From Helicostylum pulchrum (Eukaryota; Mucoromycota; Mucoromycetes; Mucorales; Mucoraceae), in assembly GCA_025677825.1 (NCBI GenBank), contig JAIXMO010000022.1, forward strand, positions 62,001-126,000: 64,000 nt of DNA, written 5' to 3'. A program made the translations under genes and the position numbers. The notes beneath the pieces are model-generated. The model was not told the DNA's origin, did not search any database, and saw nothing but the letters and a program-made list of their open reading frames with translations. Positions 46,838 through 56,789 of the stretch are shown in pieces; the stretch's first letter is position 1; every line of letters starts with the position of its first letter.

Positions 46838-47402
46838 ATGCGTACCCTTCTCTTCATATTATTCTGCTTATGTTTATTACAAGTCGTATCTGCCGGTCCT
46901 GGTAAACACAGGTATAAGGAACCTCATTCAAACTACGGTGATGAAAAGAATAATAAACAGTAAGTCTTGATAAATTACCCTCCCATGTTAAGAAACTAAA
47001 AAAAAAGTGTACGCGCGTTTTCAGACATATTCAGGAACATATGAAGGCAATGACAAAAGATGATAAAAGCACAGAAACACCTGAATTAAGTGAAAAAGAT
47101 ATGATCTATTACTTGTTCGTCATCCATGATACAAACGGCGATGGGTACTTGGACGGACACGAGTTGAGAGCTGCATTTACCGATTTTGAGCATGAAGAAG
47201 GTCATACAGAAGAAAAAGAAGAATTGATTCCCTTGGATGAAGTGAATGATATGGTCGATCACGTATTATTAGAAGACGATCGTAACGGAGAGTAAGTATT
47301 TCTTTTTTTCTTTATTTTCTTCTTTTTTTAATTATTATTTTGTGTAGTGGCTTAATTTCATGGAGTGAATACCTTGAAAGCCAGTTGTATCACGACGATT
47401 AA
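46838..47402 (+). CDS. Secreted/ER EF-hand protein, MCFD2-like
   Basis: Exons 46838-46959, 47025-47291 and 47348-47402 give 147 residues. A signal peptide (MRTLLFILFCLCLLQVVSAG) is followed by a charged segment and two EF-hands: DTNGDGYLDGHE and DDRNGDGLISWSE, the second split by the last intron. MCFD2 binds Ca2+ and the lectin ERGIC-53/LMAN1 to load secretory cargo at ER exit sites; the length and pairing match this family. There is no HDEL-type tail (ends YHDD), so retention would depend on the lectin partner. All phases close. Confidence 0.85.
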
Positions 47403-47755
47403 ACGCTAGTTAGTTCATAACTAAATACTTTCTTCCCCTCTTTTTTTTATTGCAATTAAAGCTACACTGCTCTTTTTTTTTTTTTACTTGTGTAATCTTT
47501 TAGAAGGACTACTGACCCACCTTATTTACAAAATCAAATCAATAGACTCCTATTTTCACTTTTGCATTTTACCAAAAAGGTATTTTTTGTCAATTTAAGC
47601 TCCAAATTGTGAAACTATCTTTCCGAAATTAACATTTCATATTTCACAATTTTTGCTCCGTATAATCCAATCAATTTCGATAAATTTGTCGCAGCTTAAA
47701 GTTTTATGAGTCTTTGCATCATATTGAGCATTAATTAAACCATATATAAAAAGCC
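47403..47755. other. Intergenic region
   Basis: AT-rich spacer of about 350 bp. It carries the 3' end of the MCFD2-like gene and no gene signal of its own. Confidence 0.4.
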
Positions 47756-48217
47756 TCATTCCGTTTTAAGGAGATCCATTTTCTGATTTATATATTCCTC
47801 AAGCGTTGGGGGACTCAAATCAGAGTAAGTGCTTGACTGGCCTCCATTTATACAGATGTGAATATTTTTCATTAAAGTTGCGACCATGTAGAAAAGAGCA
47901 CATCTGCTTTGCACCAAGGCATTTTTGATCTCGTAAACTGTAACCAGAAAAAATTGATTTTTAAGAAAATAAACTATTTATAAAAAAACAAGAATATGTA
48001 AACAGTTAAATAAAAAAACCTTTCTTGGAACAATCTGAAATCGGCTGTGTTGCACTGTAAAGTAGTTATGTGTATCTTTTTTTAAGCGTCAAAGGTTGAG
48101 ATCTACCTTTCCCCTTAAAATAAAAGCTTGTATAGTATCTTTTTTTTTTTTTGAAAAAAAATCCGTGGGCATTGCGAGATGAATTAAACCAGGAAATAAA
48201 GGTGGTAAAGTTGACAT
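47756..48217 (-). CDS. Putative small multi-exon gene, family unrecognised
   Basis: Minus-strand pieces with coding-like composition line up: 48217-48190 (MSTLPPLFP), 48138-48107 (DTIQAFILRGK), 48054-48020, and 47937-47756. Each is flanked by usable GT/AG signals. In the last piece two frames are open: one ends SPPTLEEYINQKMDLLKTE then TGA at 47756, the other ends FLHGRNFNEKYSHLYKWRP earlier. The first two exons splice in phase with the second frame; the third exon's own frame ATQPISDCSKK joins the first. I could not find a model that unites all of it. No known domain is recognised. It is likely a small gene or its remnant. Confidence 0.35.
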
Positions 48218-48700
48218 TTTATTTTATTTTTCCGCATTGTTATCTGGTAGAAAAAAAAAAATGTTACTTCAAAACTACGAGCTTTTTCTGGTTCATGTCG
48301 AAATATATTAAATCTCGCAGTTTATCTACTTTTACCATGTATCTTGTCAAAATATCAAAAAACAACCCTTCTCACAATATTTTAAAAGCCTTGCCTTAAA
48401 GGCAAATGGATCAGCTTAATTCAAGAGGAGCTTCTTTACCCCACATCAAAAAACATAAAAATCTCTTTTTTTTCTCTCTCTGTGTGTTATATCCTTTAAG
48501 TAGTATAATTTTCCTTTTTCCTACGAAACCCCCCAAAAAAAAGAATTTAGCCTTTTCCACATACAATTGGTTTCATCTCATTCACATCAATCTCGGTATC
48601 CAATTGAATACAATGATATAAGCAGTCACTTACCTTGCTATATTTCTCCTGAAAGTAAAGAAAAAAACTTTTTCCTTCATTTTTTTTTAACATTAGGAAG
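48218..48700. other. Promoter region of TYW1
   Basis: AT-rich sequence of about 480 bp between the putative small gene and TYW1. ORFs of 65-71 codons overlapping this area are antisense or low in complexity. The T-rich stretch before the ATG at 48701 is a typical leader. No gene is visible. Confidence 0.4.
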
Positions 48701-51075
48701 ATGACTAATTTCATAAACAGTTTGTTGTATGGTTTTACCAACATCTTATCTGTTGGACCTGAAGAACCTAAACCCGAAGAGTCTTCAGGTTGTGGATCAG
48801 AACAAGGGTGTTGTAAAGATCAGTCGAACGTAAAGCAAACCGACGCTTGTTGCTCTTCTTCAAAGCCCAAGCAAGACACCGGCTGTTGTTCTTCTTCAGA
48901 GCCCAAGCAAGACACAGGTTGTTGTTCTTCTTCAGAACCTACTAAGCAAGACACCGGCTGTTGTTCTTCAGAGCCCAAACAAGATACCGGCTGTTGTTCT
49001 TCAGAGCCCAAACAAGATACCGGCTGTTGTTCTTCTGAACCCGAGACAAAAGGCTGTCAAGAAAAAGAATCCTGTGCCTGTGACGGAGAAAAGGAACCCG
49101 TTATCATTGACAACCTCAAGATCATTTTCTCCACCTTGACTGGTACTGCCAAAACCATGGCCTCCGAGATTGAAAACAAGATTCGCCAAAACGAACGAGT
49201 TACCGTCAACAAGATTGATATTATGGACATTACCGAATACGATAACGATAACCTCTTACAAGAGACTGCCATCTGTGTCTTTATTTTATCAACATATAAC
49301 GTAGAAGGTCCCTTAGACTGGTAAGACCCTAAATGATAAAATTTTAACAAAAAACACTTCAACTAACTAATCTTTTTTTTAAAAAAAACAGGTTCTCAAA
49401 CTGGCTTCATGATCTTCGTTACGATTTCCGTGTCGACAGAGACGCATTAAAGAAACTGCGTTACTCCGTCTGCGGGTTAGGCGACTCCGCCTACGGCGAC
49501 GAATTCAACGTCGCTGCCGCCAACATTGATAAATGGCTGGGTAGATTAGGCGCCACGCGTATCTACCCTTTAGGCGAATGTGACAAAAACGCCGACCAAA
49601 AGGGCCAATTCGACACCTGGTCCACTGGCTTTGTCTCTGAACTTGAAGACAAACAATGCTTAGAGTTCTCTCCTACCGACATCTCGTACCAGTCCGACGA
49701 AGAAGAAGATGAGGCCTCTGGCGAAGAGAACGCCGATATTGACATTGACGGTTCCGGCGACGAGATGGTCGATCTTGAAGATATGGGTAACATGGCCAGC
49801 AAGATCAAAGCCGCTAAAGTAAAGCGTGCAGAAGAAGAAGAGGATTACGAGAACAGCAAAGCTAAAGCCAAGCGTATGATTGGTGTTGACGATAACAAGC
49901 CTAGAGAAAAAGCCGTCGCTCCTCAAGCTCGTGAAATGGTCTCCCCCATGATCCTCAAAAACTTGACCAAGCAAGGCTACAAGGTCATCGGTACTCACTC
50001 TGGTGTTAAAATCTGTCGCTGGACTAAATCCGCATTGCGCGGCCGTGGGTTCTGTTACAAACACGCCTTTTACGGTATCCAAAGTCATTTATGTATGGAG
50101 ACCACCCCCTCTTTAGCCTGTGCCAACAAATGTGTCTTTTGCTGGAGACACCACACCAACCCTGTCGGCACCACCTGGCGATGGAAGGTCGACGACCCTC
50201 AATTCATCTTGGACGGCGCCATGGAAAACCATTACAAGATGATTAAGCAATTAAAGGGTGTACCCGGCGTCAAAGCTGAGCGTTTCCAAGAAGCCTTCAC
50301 CATCAAACATTGTGCACTTTCTCTTGTCGGCGAGCCCATCTTTTACCCTCACATCAACGACTTTGTCACCATGTTACACAAGAAGCGAATCTCCTCTTTC
50401 CTTGTCACCAACGCTCAGTTCCCCGACAAGATTGCTGAAATGGTGCCTATCACCCAACTCTACGTGAGTGTCGATGCTGCTACCAAGGAGACCTTAAAGA
50501 AGATCGATCGCCCCTTGTTCAGAGATTTCTGGGAGAGATTCTTGAACTGTTTAGAGCAATTGGCATTAAAGGGCCAACGTACTGTCTACCGTATGACTTT
50601 AGTCAAGGGTCACAACACTGCTGAAATCGACGGTTATGTTGAACTCATTCGTCGTGGTAAACCTTCATTTATTGAAGTGAAGGGTGTCACCTACTGTGGT
50701 TACAGCGGTGCCAGTGATTTAACTATGGCTAACGTACCTTTCCATGTTGAAGTCATTGATTTCTGTCAAAAATTGGTTTCTAAATTAGACGGTGATTACG
50801 AGATCTCTGCCGAACATGCTCATTCTTGCTCCCTTTTGATTGCTCATAAAGATTTCAAGGTGAACGGTGAATGGCATACACATATCGATTACGACAAGTT
50901 TTTTGAACTTGTGGAATCTGGTAAACCTTTCAATAGTTTGGATTATATGGCAAAGACCCCCGAATGGGCTCTTCACGGTCATGAAGCTGCTGGTTTCGAT
51001 CCTGAGGAGACTCGTTTCTATCGTAAGAACAGAAAGGTTGTTGCTGCACCTGAGAACCCTGATATCAATGCTTAA
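48701..51075 (+). CDS. TYW1: tRNA 4-demethylwyosine synthase with Cys-pair repeat insert
   Basis: Exons 48701-49320 and 49392-51075 give 767 residues. TYW1 converts N1-methylguanosine-37 of tRNA-Phe to the tricyclic 4-demethylwyosine using pyruvate and S-adenosylmethionine, the key step of wybutosine synthesis at the ER face. A short hydrophobic N-terminus (NFINSLLYGFTNILSVG) is followed by about 70 residues of CC-SSE-PKQDTG repeats. A flavodoxin-like domain follows (FSTLTGTAKTMASEI ... VCGLGDSAYGDEFN). An acidic linker leads to the radical SAM domain with the cluster motif CANKCVFCWRHH (C-x3-C-x2-C) and the C-terminal wyosine block with YCGYSGASDL. The Cys repeats are not part of the usual enzyme. 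The exon junction (W-F at 206/207) sits in the flavodoxin domain. Confidence 0.94.
48845..49053 (+). repeat. Coding tandem repeat of 33-39 nt in TYW1
   Basis: Six or so near-identical in-frame units encode TGCCSS(S)EPKQD. Units differ mainly by presence of one extra serine or threonine codon (33, 36 or 39 nt). Counting the flanking CCKD and ACCSS gives seven adjacent cysteine pairs. The high DNA identity between units indicates recent expansion by slippage or unequal exchange. Confidence 0.9.
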
Positions 51076-51234
51076 TTTTTTCTTTTTTACTTTTGTCTAT
51101 TATTATTATTTTATTTTTTATGTATATCTTTTTTGTATAAATTTTTTTTATTAAAAAAAAAAAAACTTGCTCTATTATTTATTTATGATTATATACTTAC
51201 TCTATTATATTATTATTTTTTGGTAAATTGCTCC

Positions 51235-52296
51235 TTACATGCGAAGTGCTTTACGTGGTAAAATGGCAAGAATTGCTTCTACTAATCCATACCTGGTAGC
51301 AAACATCGCACCGAACGCTGTAGCGTATAATGCCAATCGATACCCACGTCCAATTTGAAATAAAGTTTTAACTGCGAAAAAAATAAAGTAAATATACAAC
51401 GTTTTACAAAATAAAACAAATCTTACTTGGAGGAGGAGAAAAGAGATAATTCAAATTTAAACCTGATTTTAAAGCGCAAACGTGTAAAATGGGAGAATGA
51501 AAAAAGCTATAGATCGAAAAGGACAACAGTGCCATATTTCTTGACGCAGGTAAAACCAAATATCTTCCGCTGTAAATCATATAAACCGGTGCTGCCAAAA
51601 TTAGCGCATGCTCTACAACAAAAACTGAATTAAAATAACACGTCTTTTTTTTTTTTTTACCACAGTACCTGCAAAAAAATTAAACGTTTCTCCAACTAAA
51701 TAATGGTCTCGTAAGTCCGGAAAAGCCAAAGCACCAATGGCACCCCATTGCGTATACAAATAAATATTAAACAGTAAATTCGTAACGATCGAACTCTTAT
51801 TCGGGTTTGCTAAAGTGATCAACAGTAATGCTGCACTCATGTGACAAGGTTGAAGCATAAACAGTTTGTTTTTACGCAGCACCTTATGTACTGCTGTCAA
51901 TCCAAACGATCCCAGTAAAGAAGCAATCAGGAGCTTTTCCGTAACTGTAGCCGGTCCCACTGGTTTAAACGAACTTAGCGCTTGCCACGTAGTACTGGAA
52001 GGATCGAGAATTTTCGTCAAGTAATAATACGATGCTGATGAAAATCCTGTCGATAGGATTAAAAATTCAATACCGTGTTGACGTGGGTGAAGATACCTTT
52101 TTTTTTTTTTACAAAACAAAAAAAAACAGTTAAAAACATGATAAAACCCCCCTACCACTATATTATACCATGATCCTTTGGTTGAGTCTGTCCAATCCGT
52201 TTCTTCCGGCAAGTCTTTAGCAATGGATCGAATCCATTTTTCTAACCCATTGTATATAGGTGTTAAAGGTTTATTAAGTATACTCAGTACTGCCAT
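51235..52296 (-). CDS. TMEM164-like multi-pass membrane protein
   Basis: Exons 52296-52169, 52096-51669, 51612-51427 and 51371-51235 give 292 residues with about seven hydrophobic helices. The N-terminal block W-Y-L-H-P-R-Q-H-G-I-E-F is read only after splicing the first intron at GTATAA (52168), although the unspliced frame is also open. The conserved Cys-His pair is in MLQPCHMSAALLLI. TMEM164 in animals is an acyltransferase of ether phospholipids; related TIGR02206/YwaF proteins occur in bacteria. Activity in fungi has not been shown. The start lies in a lipid-associated neighbourhood only by chance. The third exon contains PVYMIYSGRYLVLPAS. Confidence 0.75.
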
Positions 52297-52425
52297 GATA
52301 CAAAAATAAGTTTAAAAAGAGATAAAAAAAATAATTCAAATGCCATGTTTTTTTACTTTATTTTAACACTGAGTTGAAAATCCGTAAAAACCCCAAAAAG
52401 AGGGTTAGTTTTGTGATTTACAAGG

Positions 52426-52671
52426 CTAATTGTATATCCTGCTCTTCTTAAACTCACTTGGTAAAACATGGTTGTGTTTACCATAGACTCTCTTCAAATA
52501 GTAAGTAGCGCAATGCCGACATATACAAAAAAAGAAATGATAGTCCAAGTTCTTATTTTTATCCCAAGTATTTATTAATATTTTTTTCCCTCCAAATATC
52601 TGGTGCTTAGAGGTGTGTTCAAATGTAAAATATATAACCTCAGAGCTTATATCCAATTTTCCTTTAGTCAT
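52426..52671 (-). CDS. Hypothetical 81-residue protein or transposase-domain fragment
   Basis: One ATG-started frame on the minus strand: MTKGKLDISSEVIYF ... ending FKKSRIYN. It has a C-x-C-x2-H-C arrangement (CICRHC) followed after 13 residues by GKHNHV, which loosely recalls the FLYWCH/FAR1 zinc-binding heads of Mutator-like transposases. No transposase domain follows. It may be a small gene, a relic or chance. Confidence 0.3.
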   Translation of the reverse strand: MTKGKLDISSEVIYFTFEHTSKHQIFGGKKILINTWDKNKNLDYHFFFCICRHCATYYLKRVYGKHNHVLPSEFKKSRIYN

Positions 52672-53302
52672 CTTTAATAATTATATTCTGTACTCGACAG
52701 TAACGCTTTCTTTCGCAATTCATTTGGTCCTTATTAAAGACTCTTATAAGCGATACTAAACATATCTTTTTTCGTCAAAATATTTGACAGCGCTGATTTT
52801 TATTTTTTATACCTGTGAGTTCGATCATACTCTACTACATGTATATTGAGACGAAAATTGTCCTTCTTTTCCTTGATGGAAGTAACATACCAAACACCTG
52901 CGTAATCTGTAGCTCATACTGATTCAATTGTTCCTGATTTCGCCAACTAAATCAAAATCGTAACAATTTACCTCGTCGTTTATTCATAAATGTATAGTGT
53001 TTGTCTTTATCATGAACTTCAATTTCCCCAAAATCATGTTGTAAGTAGCAGCATAGAAAGACGTCTGCATGATGTGGATGATTCTAGATATGAAATGTTT
53101 AATTCTATTTCAAAACAAACGAACACGACACCTACTGTGGTCAGGGTAATATTAACCATACTCGGACCTTTCGTGCTGTAATGGTGGTACTTTTGAACGC
53201 AGCAAAGCATATCTTTCTCATCAGTTCAAACTAGTATAAATGTTTTGCTCGGCCGAATACCGTGCAACCGTAAAACCTTTCGTAATGTATCTTCCAACTA
53301 GA

Positions 53303-53317
53303 GGGGGGGGGGGGGGG
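53303..53317. repeat. G15 homopolymer
   Basis: Fifteen consecutive G residues in otherwise AT-rich intergenic DNA. Prone to length error in sequencing and to quadruplex or triplex structure. Confidence 0.85.
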
Positions 53318-53829
53318 ACACAAGAACTGCCAACAAATATTCAGAAACATGCAATGACAGTTACGCTAGAAAATATTTTTTTCTAAAAAAAAGTTTATAT
53401 TACGTAAAAACACTGAATTATATACAGTTACTTGAGTAACGAACAAATGCGTCCTCAGGGACAGACTTTCAATTAGAGAGCCTCTTTAAAGAACACTGTT
53501 AATCTTTAACAATAAAAAAGTACGTGTAACCACTAACCTGTACGTAAAAGACGAACAATAAGGTTTTCAAGTAAGAAAAAAAAAATGCCGTACAACCCTC
53601 AAAAGAATGAATGTCTTTGGCTCGGTACCTGTTTCAAGTAACGCCAATTACAAAAAAGTAATTACTCAATCCAATGATCAAATTCCAAAAAAAAAAATAC
53701 ACACATAATATTATAGAAATTAAACCCAATCTTATCAATAAAGTAACAACGTGTTTATTTTTGCACATCAAAAGGGAATGTGCACACACACCATTATAAA
53801 AACAGGATTTTTTTTTTACGCAAATTACC

Positions 53830-54885
53830 CTACTCATTAAAATCAAATTTACGCTTATTATTACTCGTTTCAAGTAAAGCATTATTCTCAAGTGCGCCGA
53901 AATCAACTGACCCAAAATCTACAAACCCATCATCATCCTCATCATCATCCTCATCGAACTGAATAGGCTTATGCGTTGTTTGTCTTAGTGGAGACTCTTG
54001 TATTGCGCGAATAGGTGTTGATGTAGCGAACGCACGATCCGGTGACCATTGAAAGCGTGAACTTTTCGAACTGATATCTCTTATTGGTGATTGCATAAAA
54101 TTATCTTTTAGTAACCGAGTTGGAGAAGGCAACGAAGAAAGACTGTAAAACATATTTTTATCTGCTGCCGTAATTTCTTTTGGTCTATCTTGAATTACTT
54201 TTAACCAATGATACATTTCTGCCGCTTCGGACTCTTCAATGTTAAATCCAACACATTCAATGGCAAGTTCAATATCGTTATACAGTTGTATTTTACCGAA
54301 TATCGTGACATTGTTAGAATTTTGAAGTTGGTCAGCATTGGCCCGTTTTAATATGGATTTAGGTAATATTACTCTTATTACACTTGTGCCATCATCTATA
54401 TCAGAGATTAATAAAAGCAAAAATGGGAAAAAAAAGAAAGGTTACTACTTGCCTAACCATATACAACTGTTTGACAATAAAGATTCCTGTGCAACAATAA
54501 TTCCATTTAATCTATGTTGTAACTTTTAAATAACATATTGGACAATATTTGGTAAAATTTTCTCTGTTTTACTTTGCTCTTCGAAAGAATAAATTGATCG
54601 TTTTAGTGAAAAAACAGTCTTTGCGGGGGTCATAAGTTGAAGAGGTGACATCTTGAATAAAAAGTAAATGATGGCAATGTAAGTTTTCCTCCGCAATATT
54701 TAACACTTGTGAACTTGTAAGCATGATAATATATTCCGTGTATATTATATTTTTAAATATTTTGTGAAAATAAGGAAATAAGTGTAAAAATAAAATTGCC
54801 ACTAAAAAAAAAAAAATTGGAAAAAAAAATAATGTATAAAAAAAAAACGCGCCTTACCGTGTTTTTTAATTAATTTAGAAGTCAT
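53830..54885 (-). CDS. OB-fold protein, STN1-like (CST complex candidate)
   Basis: Exons 54885-54858, 54801-54573, 54511-54453 and 54395-53830 give 293 residues. The segment HHLLFIQDVTSSTYDP, the strand LNGIIVAQES, CIWLDDGTSVIRVIL across a splice site, then IFGKIQLYNDIELAIECVGF and EAAEMYHWLKVI follow the pattern of the STN1 N-terminal OB domain. STN1 binds TEN1 and single-stranded telomeric DNA and helps polymerase alpha fill-in. RMI2 is an alternative family with a similar OB-fold. The third intron (54452-54396) has a GCAAGT donor: only a GC-AG intron keeps frame, because the nearby GT site gives an immediate stop. The tail is acidic and disordered (DEDDDEDDDGFVD). A later ATG at 54724 is also possible as start. 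Confidence 0.5.
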
Positions 54886-55712
54886 TTCGCTTTTTGAAAA
54901 TAATACTTTCTCTCTTCTTTTCTTCGTTTCTTATTATCATTTGAGACGAAATGGATACAATAGGTTCATGTGATGGTTCAGTGGTAGTAGTGGTTAGACA
55001 GGAAGCAAGGGTGCACCCATAACTAAGCAATAATATACGGTCAATCACTTTAATAGGAAACATTGTACATATTCTTATTTGGCTGATATTTTCGAAAAAT
55101 GATTATTTGAGTAACACAGACACTTTCAAAAAAGGAAAATAGACATTATGTTGACCTTATTTAGAGAAAGGAGGATGTTATTTTCTACGCACGAGTTTTA
55201 TAATTATACTTCGAAAATAAAAAATAAGAGCAAGTGTTGTAAATAAATAATATTATTTTGTTTATTTTCTCTCTTTTGATTTTTTCTTTTAAAAAAAAAT
55301 GTCTAGTAACTTTTAATGATTTAAGATTAATATACTTTGCCAGCTTGTGAGTTTCATAGCGATCTCTTTCTTTCTCAAGGACGTACGATAGAATGAGCGG
55401 AAGTTTACTTGGCAACACAAGTACACTTTAATAAAGCAATGCAATCTATACTTGTACTACATGATTTCCCGCTTTCCTTTTACTACAAATACATTTTTCT
55501 TTTTTTTTCAAAAAAAAACTCTTTTTTCTTCTTTAATTATTTAAAGTCTTTCTTTTTTCAGCGTTTAATTTCGTTTCCTCTCCTTTCCTCCCCTCTTCAC
55601 AAAAAAAAAACAAAAAGACCCCCCCTCCCCCTTCCTTTCTTTTCACAAAACAAAACCCACATAACAGGGACGCTGTCATAATAATTCAACAAAACTCAAA
55701 ATACAGTAAAAA
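54886..55712. other. Intergenic region
   Basis: Divergent promoter region between the STN1-like and LysM genes. A 62-codon minus-strand frame (54875-55063) overlaps the first exon of the STN1-like gene and has no recognisable domain. The 120 bases before the LysM gene are strongly pyrimidine-rich with C runs (CCCCCCTCCCCC), as is usual before well-expressed fungal genes. Confidence 0.45.
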
Positions 55713-56789
55713 ATGCACCTTCAATCTCTTTCTTTAGCCACACTTGGCTTCCTTTTACTTAGCACTGGACAATTTGTCCAAGCTCAATCATCTACTAATA
55801 ACCTTGCTGTTGTTCACGGCGGTGAAGAGTACGCCGAATCTTACCTTGCTGCATTCGACGCCGACGACGCTGAAGAACTCGACTTTGACTTATCTGATGA
55901 AATCGATGTCGAATCACATATTTTAACTAAGCGTGCCACTGACTGCTCCAAGTATCATACTGTATCCGGTAGCGATAACTGCGTCAAATTGGCCAAAAAG
56001 TACGGTGTTACCTTAAACAACATTTACGACTGGAACCCTCAACTCAAGAGTGGATGTCCCAACTTGAACAACGGTAAAAAGTACTGTGTCAAGAAGGGCT
56101 CTTCCAAGATCAAGAACTTGGCCGCCAAAAAGAAAACCAGCACCAAGAAGAAGAAGACCAGAAAGACCACCAAGAAGTCTACCAAGAAGTCTAGCAAGAA
56201 GTCCACCAAGAAGAGCACAAAGGCTGCTTCCAAGGAAACCCGTAAGAAGTTACAATCTCAATCTGCTTTCACTTACTATTGGATTGCTCAACCCGATGAT
56301 TATAAGGAGAGTGGAAAATCTGTTACCGTCAAGACCTGTAACGGTGAATCAATTGCTTCTGTTCCTGAAAGCTATGCTGATGCACTCGTAATGGAAGGTA
56401 CTGGCGTCGTTGGTTCCAAGATTGTTAACCTCGGTGGCTGTACTTGTTCCGGTTACAAGTGTTTCGAATTGGTCGATAAGAAGAGCGATCCTTATGGTTT
56501 AACTTCTTTCGGTACTCCTCTTCGTCCCTACATTACCATTGCTTCTAACGATATCAAGAAGAACACCAAGATTTACATTCCCTCTATCGTTGGCTGGAAG
56601 GTACCTGGTTCCAGCAAGGCCCACAACGGTTGTTTGTTAGTCGATGATAAATCTTGGAGTTTCAAGGGTAGCCATGTTGATTTCTATGTCTACTCTATGT
56701 CTAACTATGAAAAGTTGGACGCTGAACACCGTATCGATAACGTTGATATCTATCAAGGCGGTTCTTGTAAACTTCTCAACTACATGTAA
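55713..56789 (+). CDS. Secreted LysM protein with Lys-rich linker and C-terminal 3D/barrel domain
   Basis: A single exon of 358 residues. Residues 1-24 are a signal peptide (cleavage near VQAQS). An acidic propeptide-like segment (DADDAEELDFDLSDE) ends with a Kex2 site KR at 73-74. LysM follows at 81-126 (YHTVSGSDNCVKLAKKYGVT ... NGKKYCVKK), a module that binds chitin or peptidoglycan. A 50-residue linker of Lys-Ser-Thr repeats follows (KKSTKKSSKKSTKKSTK). The last 165 residues contain CTCSGYKCFELVD, DPYGLTSFGTPL and LVDDKSWSFKGSHVDFYV, resembling the 3D (three-Asp) double-psi beta-barrel domain found in bacterial lytic enzymes and related to expansin-like folds. It is probably cell-wall bound or secreted. 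It lacks introns, unlike most neighbours, and codon bias is strong. Confidence 0.8.
   Translation: MHLQSLSLATLGFLLLSTGQFVQAQSSTNNLAVVHGGEEYAESYLAAFDADDAEELDFDLSDEIDVESHILTKRATDCSKYHTVSGSDNCVKLAKKYGVTLNNIYDWNPQLKSGCPNLNNGKKYCVKKGSSKIKNLAAKKKTSTKKKKTRKTTKKSTKKSSKKSTKKSTKAASKETRKKLQSQSAFTYYWIAQPDDYKESGKSVTVKTCNGESIASVPESYADALVMEGTGVVGSKIVNLGGCTCSGYKCFELVDKKSDPYGLTSFGTPLRPYITIASNDIKKNTKIYIPSIVGWKVPGSSKAHNGCLLVDDKSWSFKGSHVDFYVYSMSNYEKLDAEHRIDNVDIYQGGSCKLLNYM

Larger units (their letters stand above)
52297..53829. other. Gene-poor region
   Basis: About 1.5 kb of AT-rich DNA. Apart from the 81-codon frame at 52426-52671 and a run of 15 G residues at 53303-53317 I see no feature. The other ORFs are Ser/Ile/Phe-rich chance frames. 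Confidence 0.45.

Noticed and set aside
48845..49053. Regular repeats that could suggest a CRISPR-like array
   Set aside because: The units are directly adjacent, in frame and coding in TYW1, with no spacers, in a eukaryotic genome.
51613..52296. Single long uninterrupted frame for the TMEM164-like gene
   Set aside because: Reading through adds a Lys/Phe low-complexity block. A GTATAA donor and AG acceptor remove it and join KGSW to YLHPRQHG as expected.
32841..54885. Idea that WRAP53 and the STN1-like gene form a telomere cluster
   Set aside because: They are 19 kb apart with more than ten unrelated genes between them, so linkage is most likely accidental.
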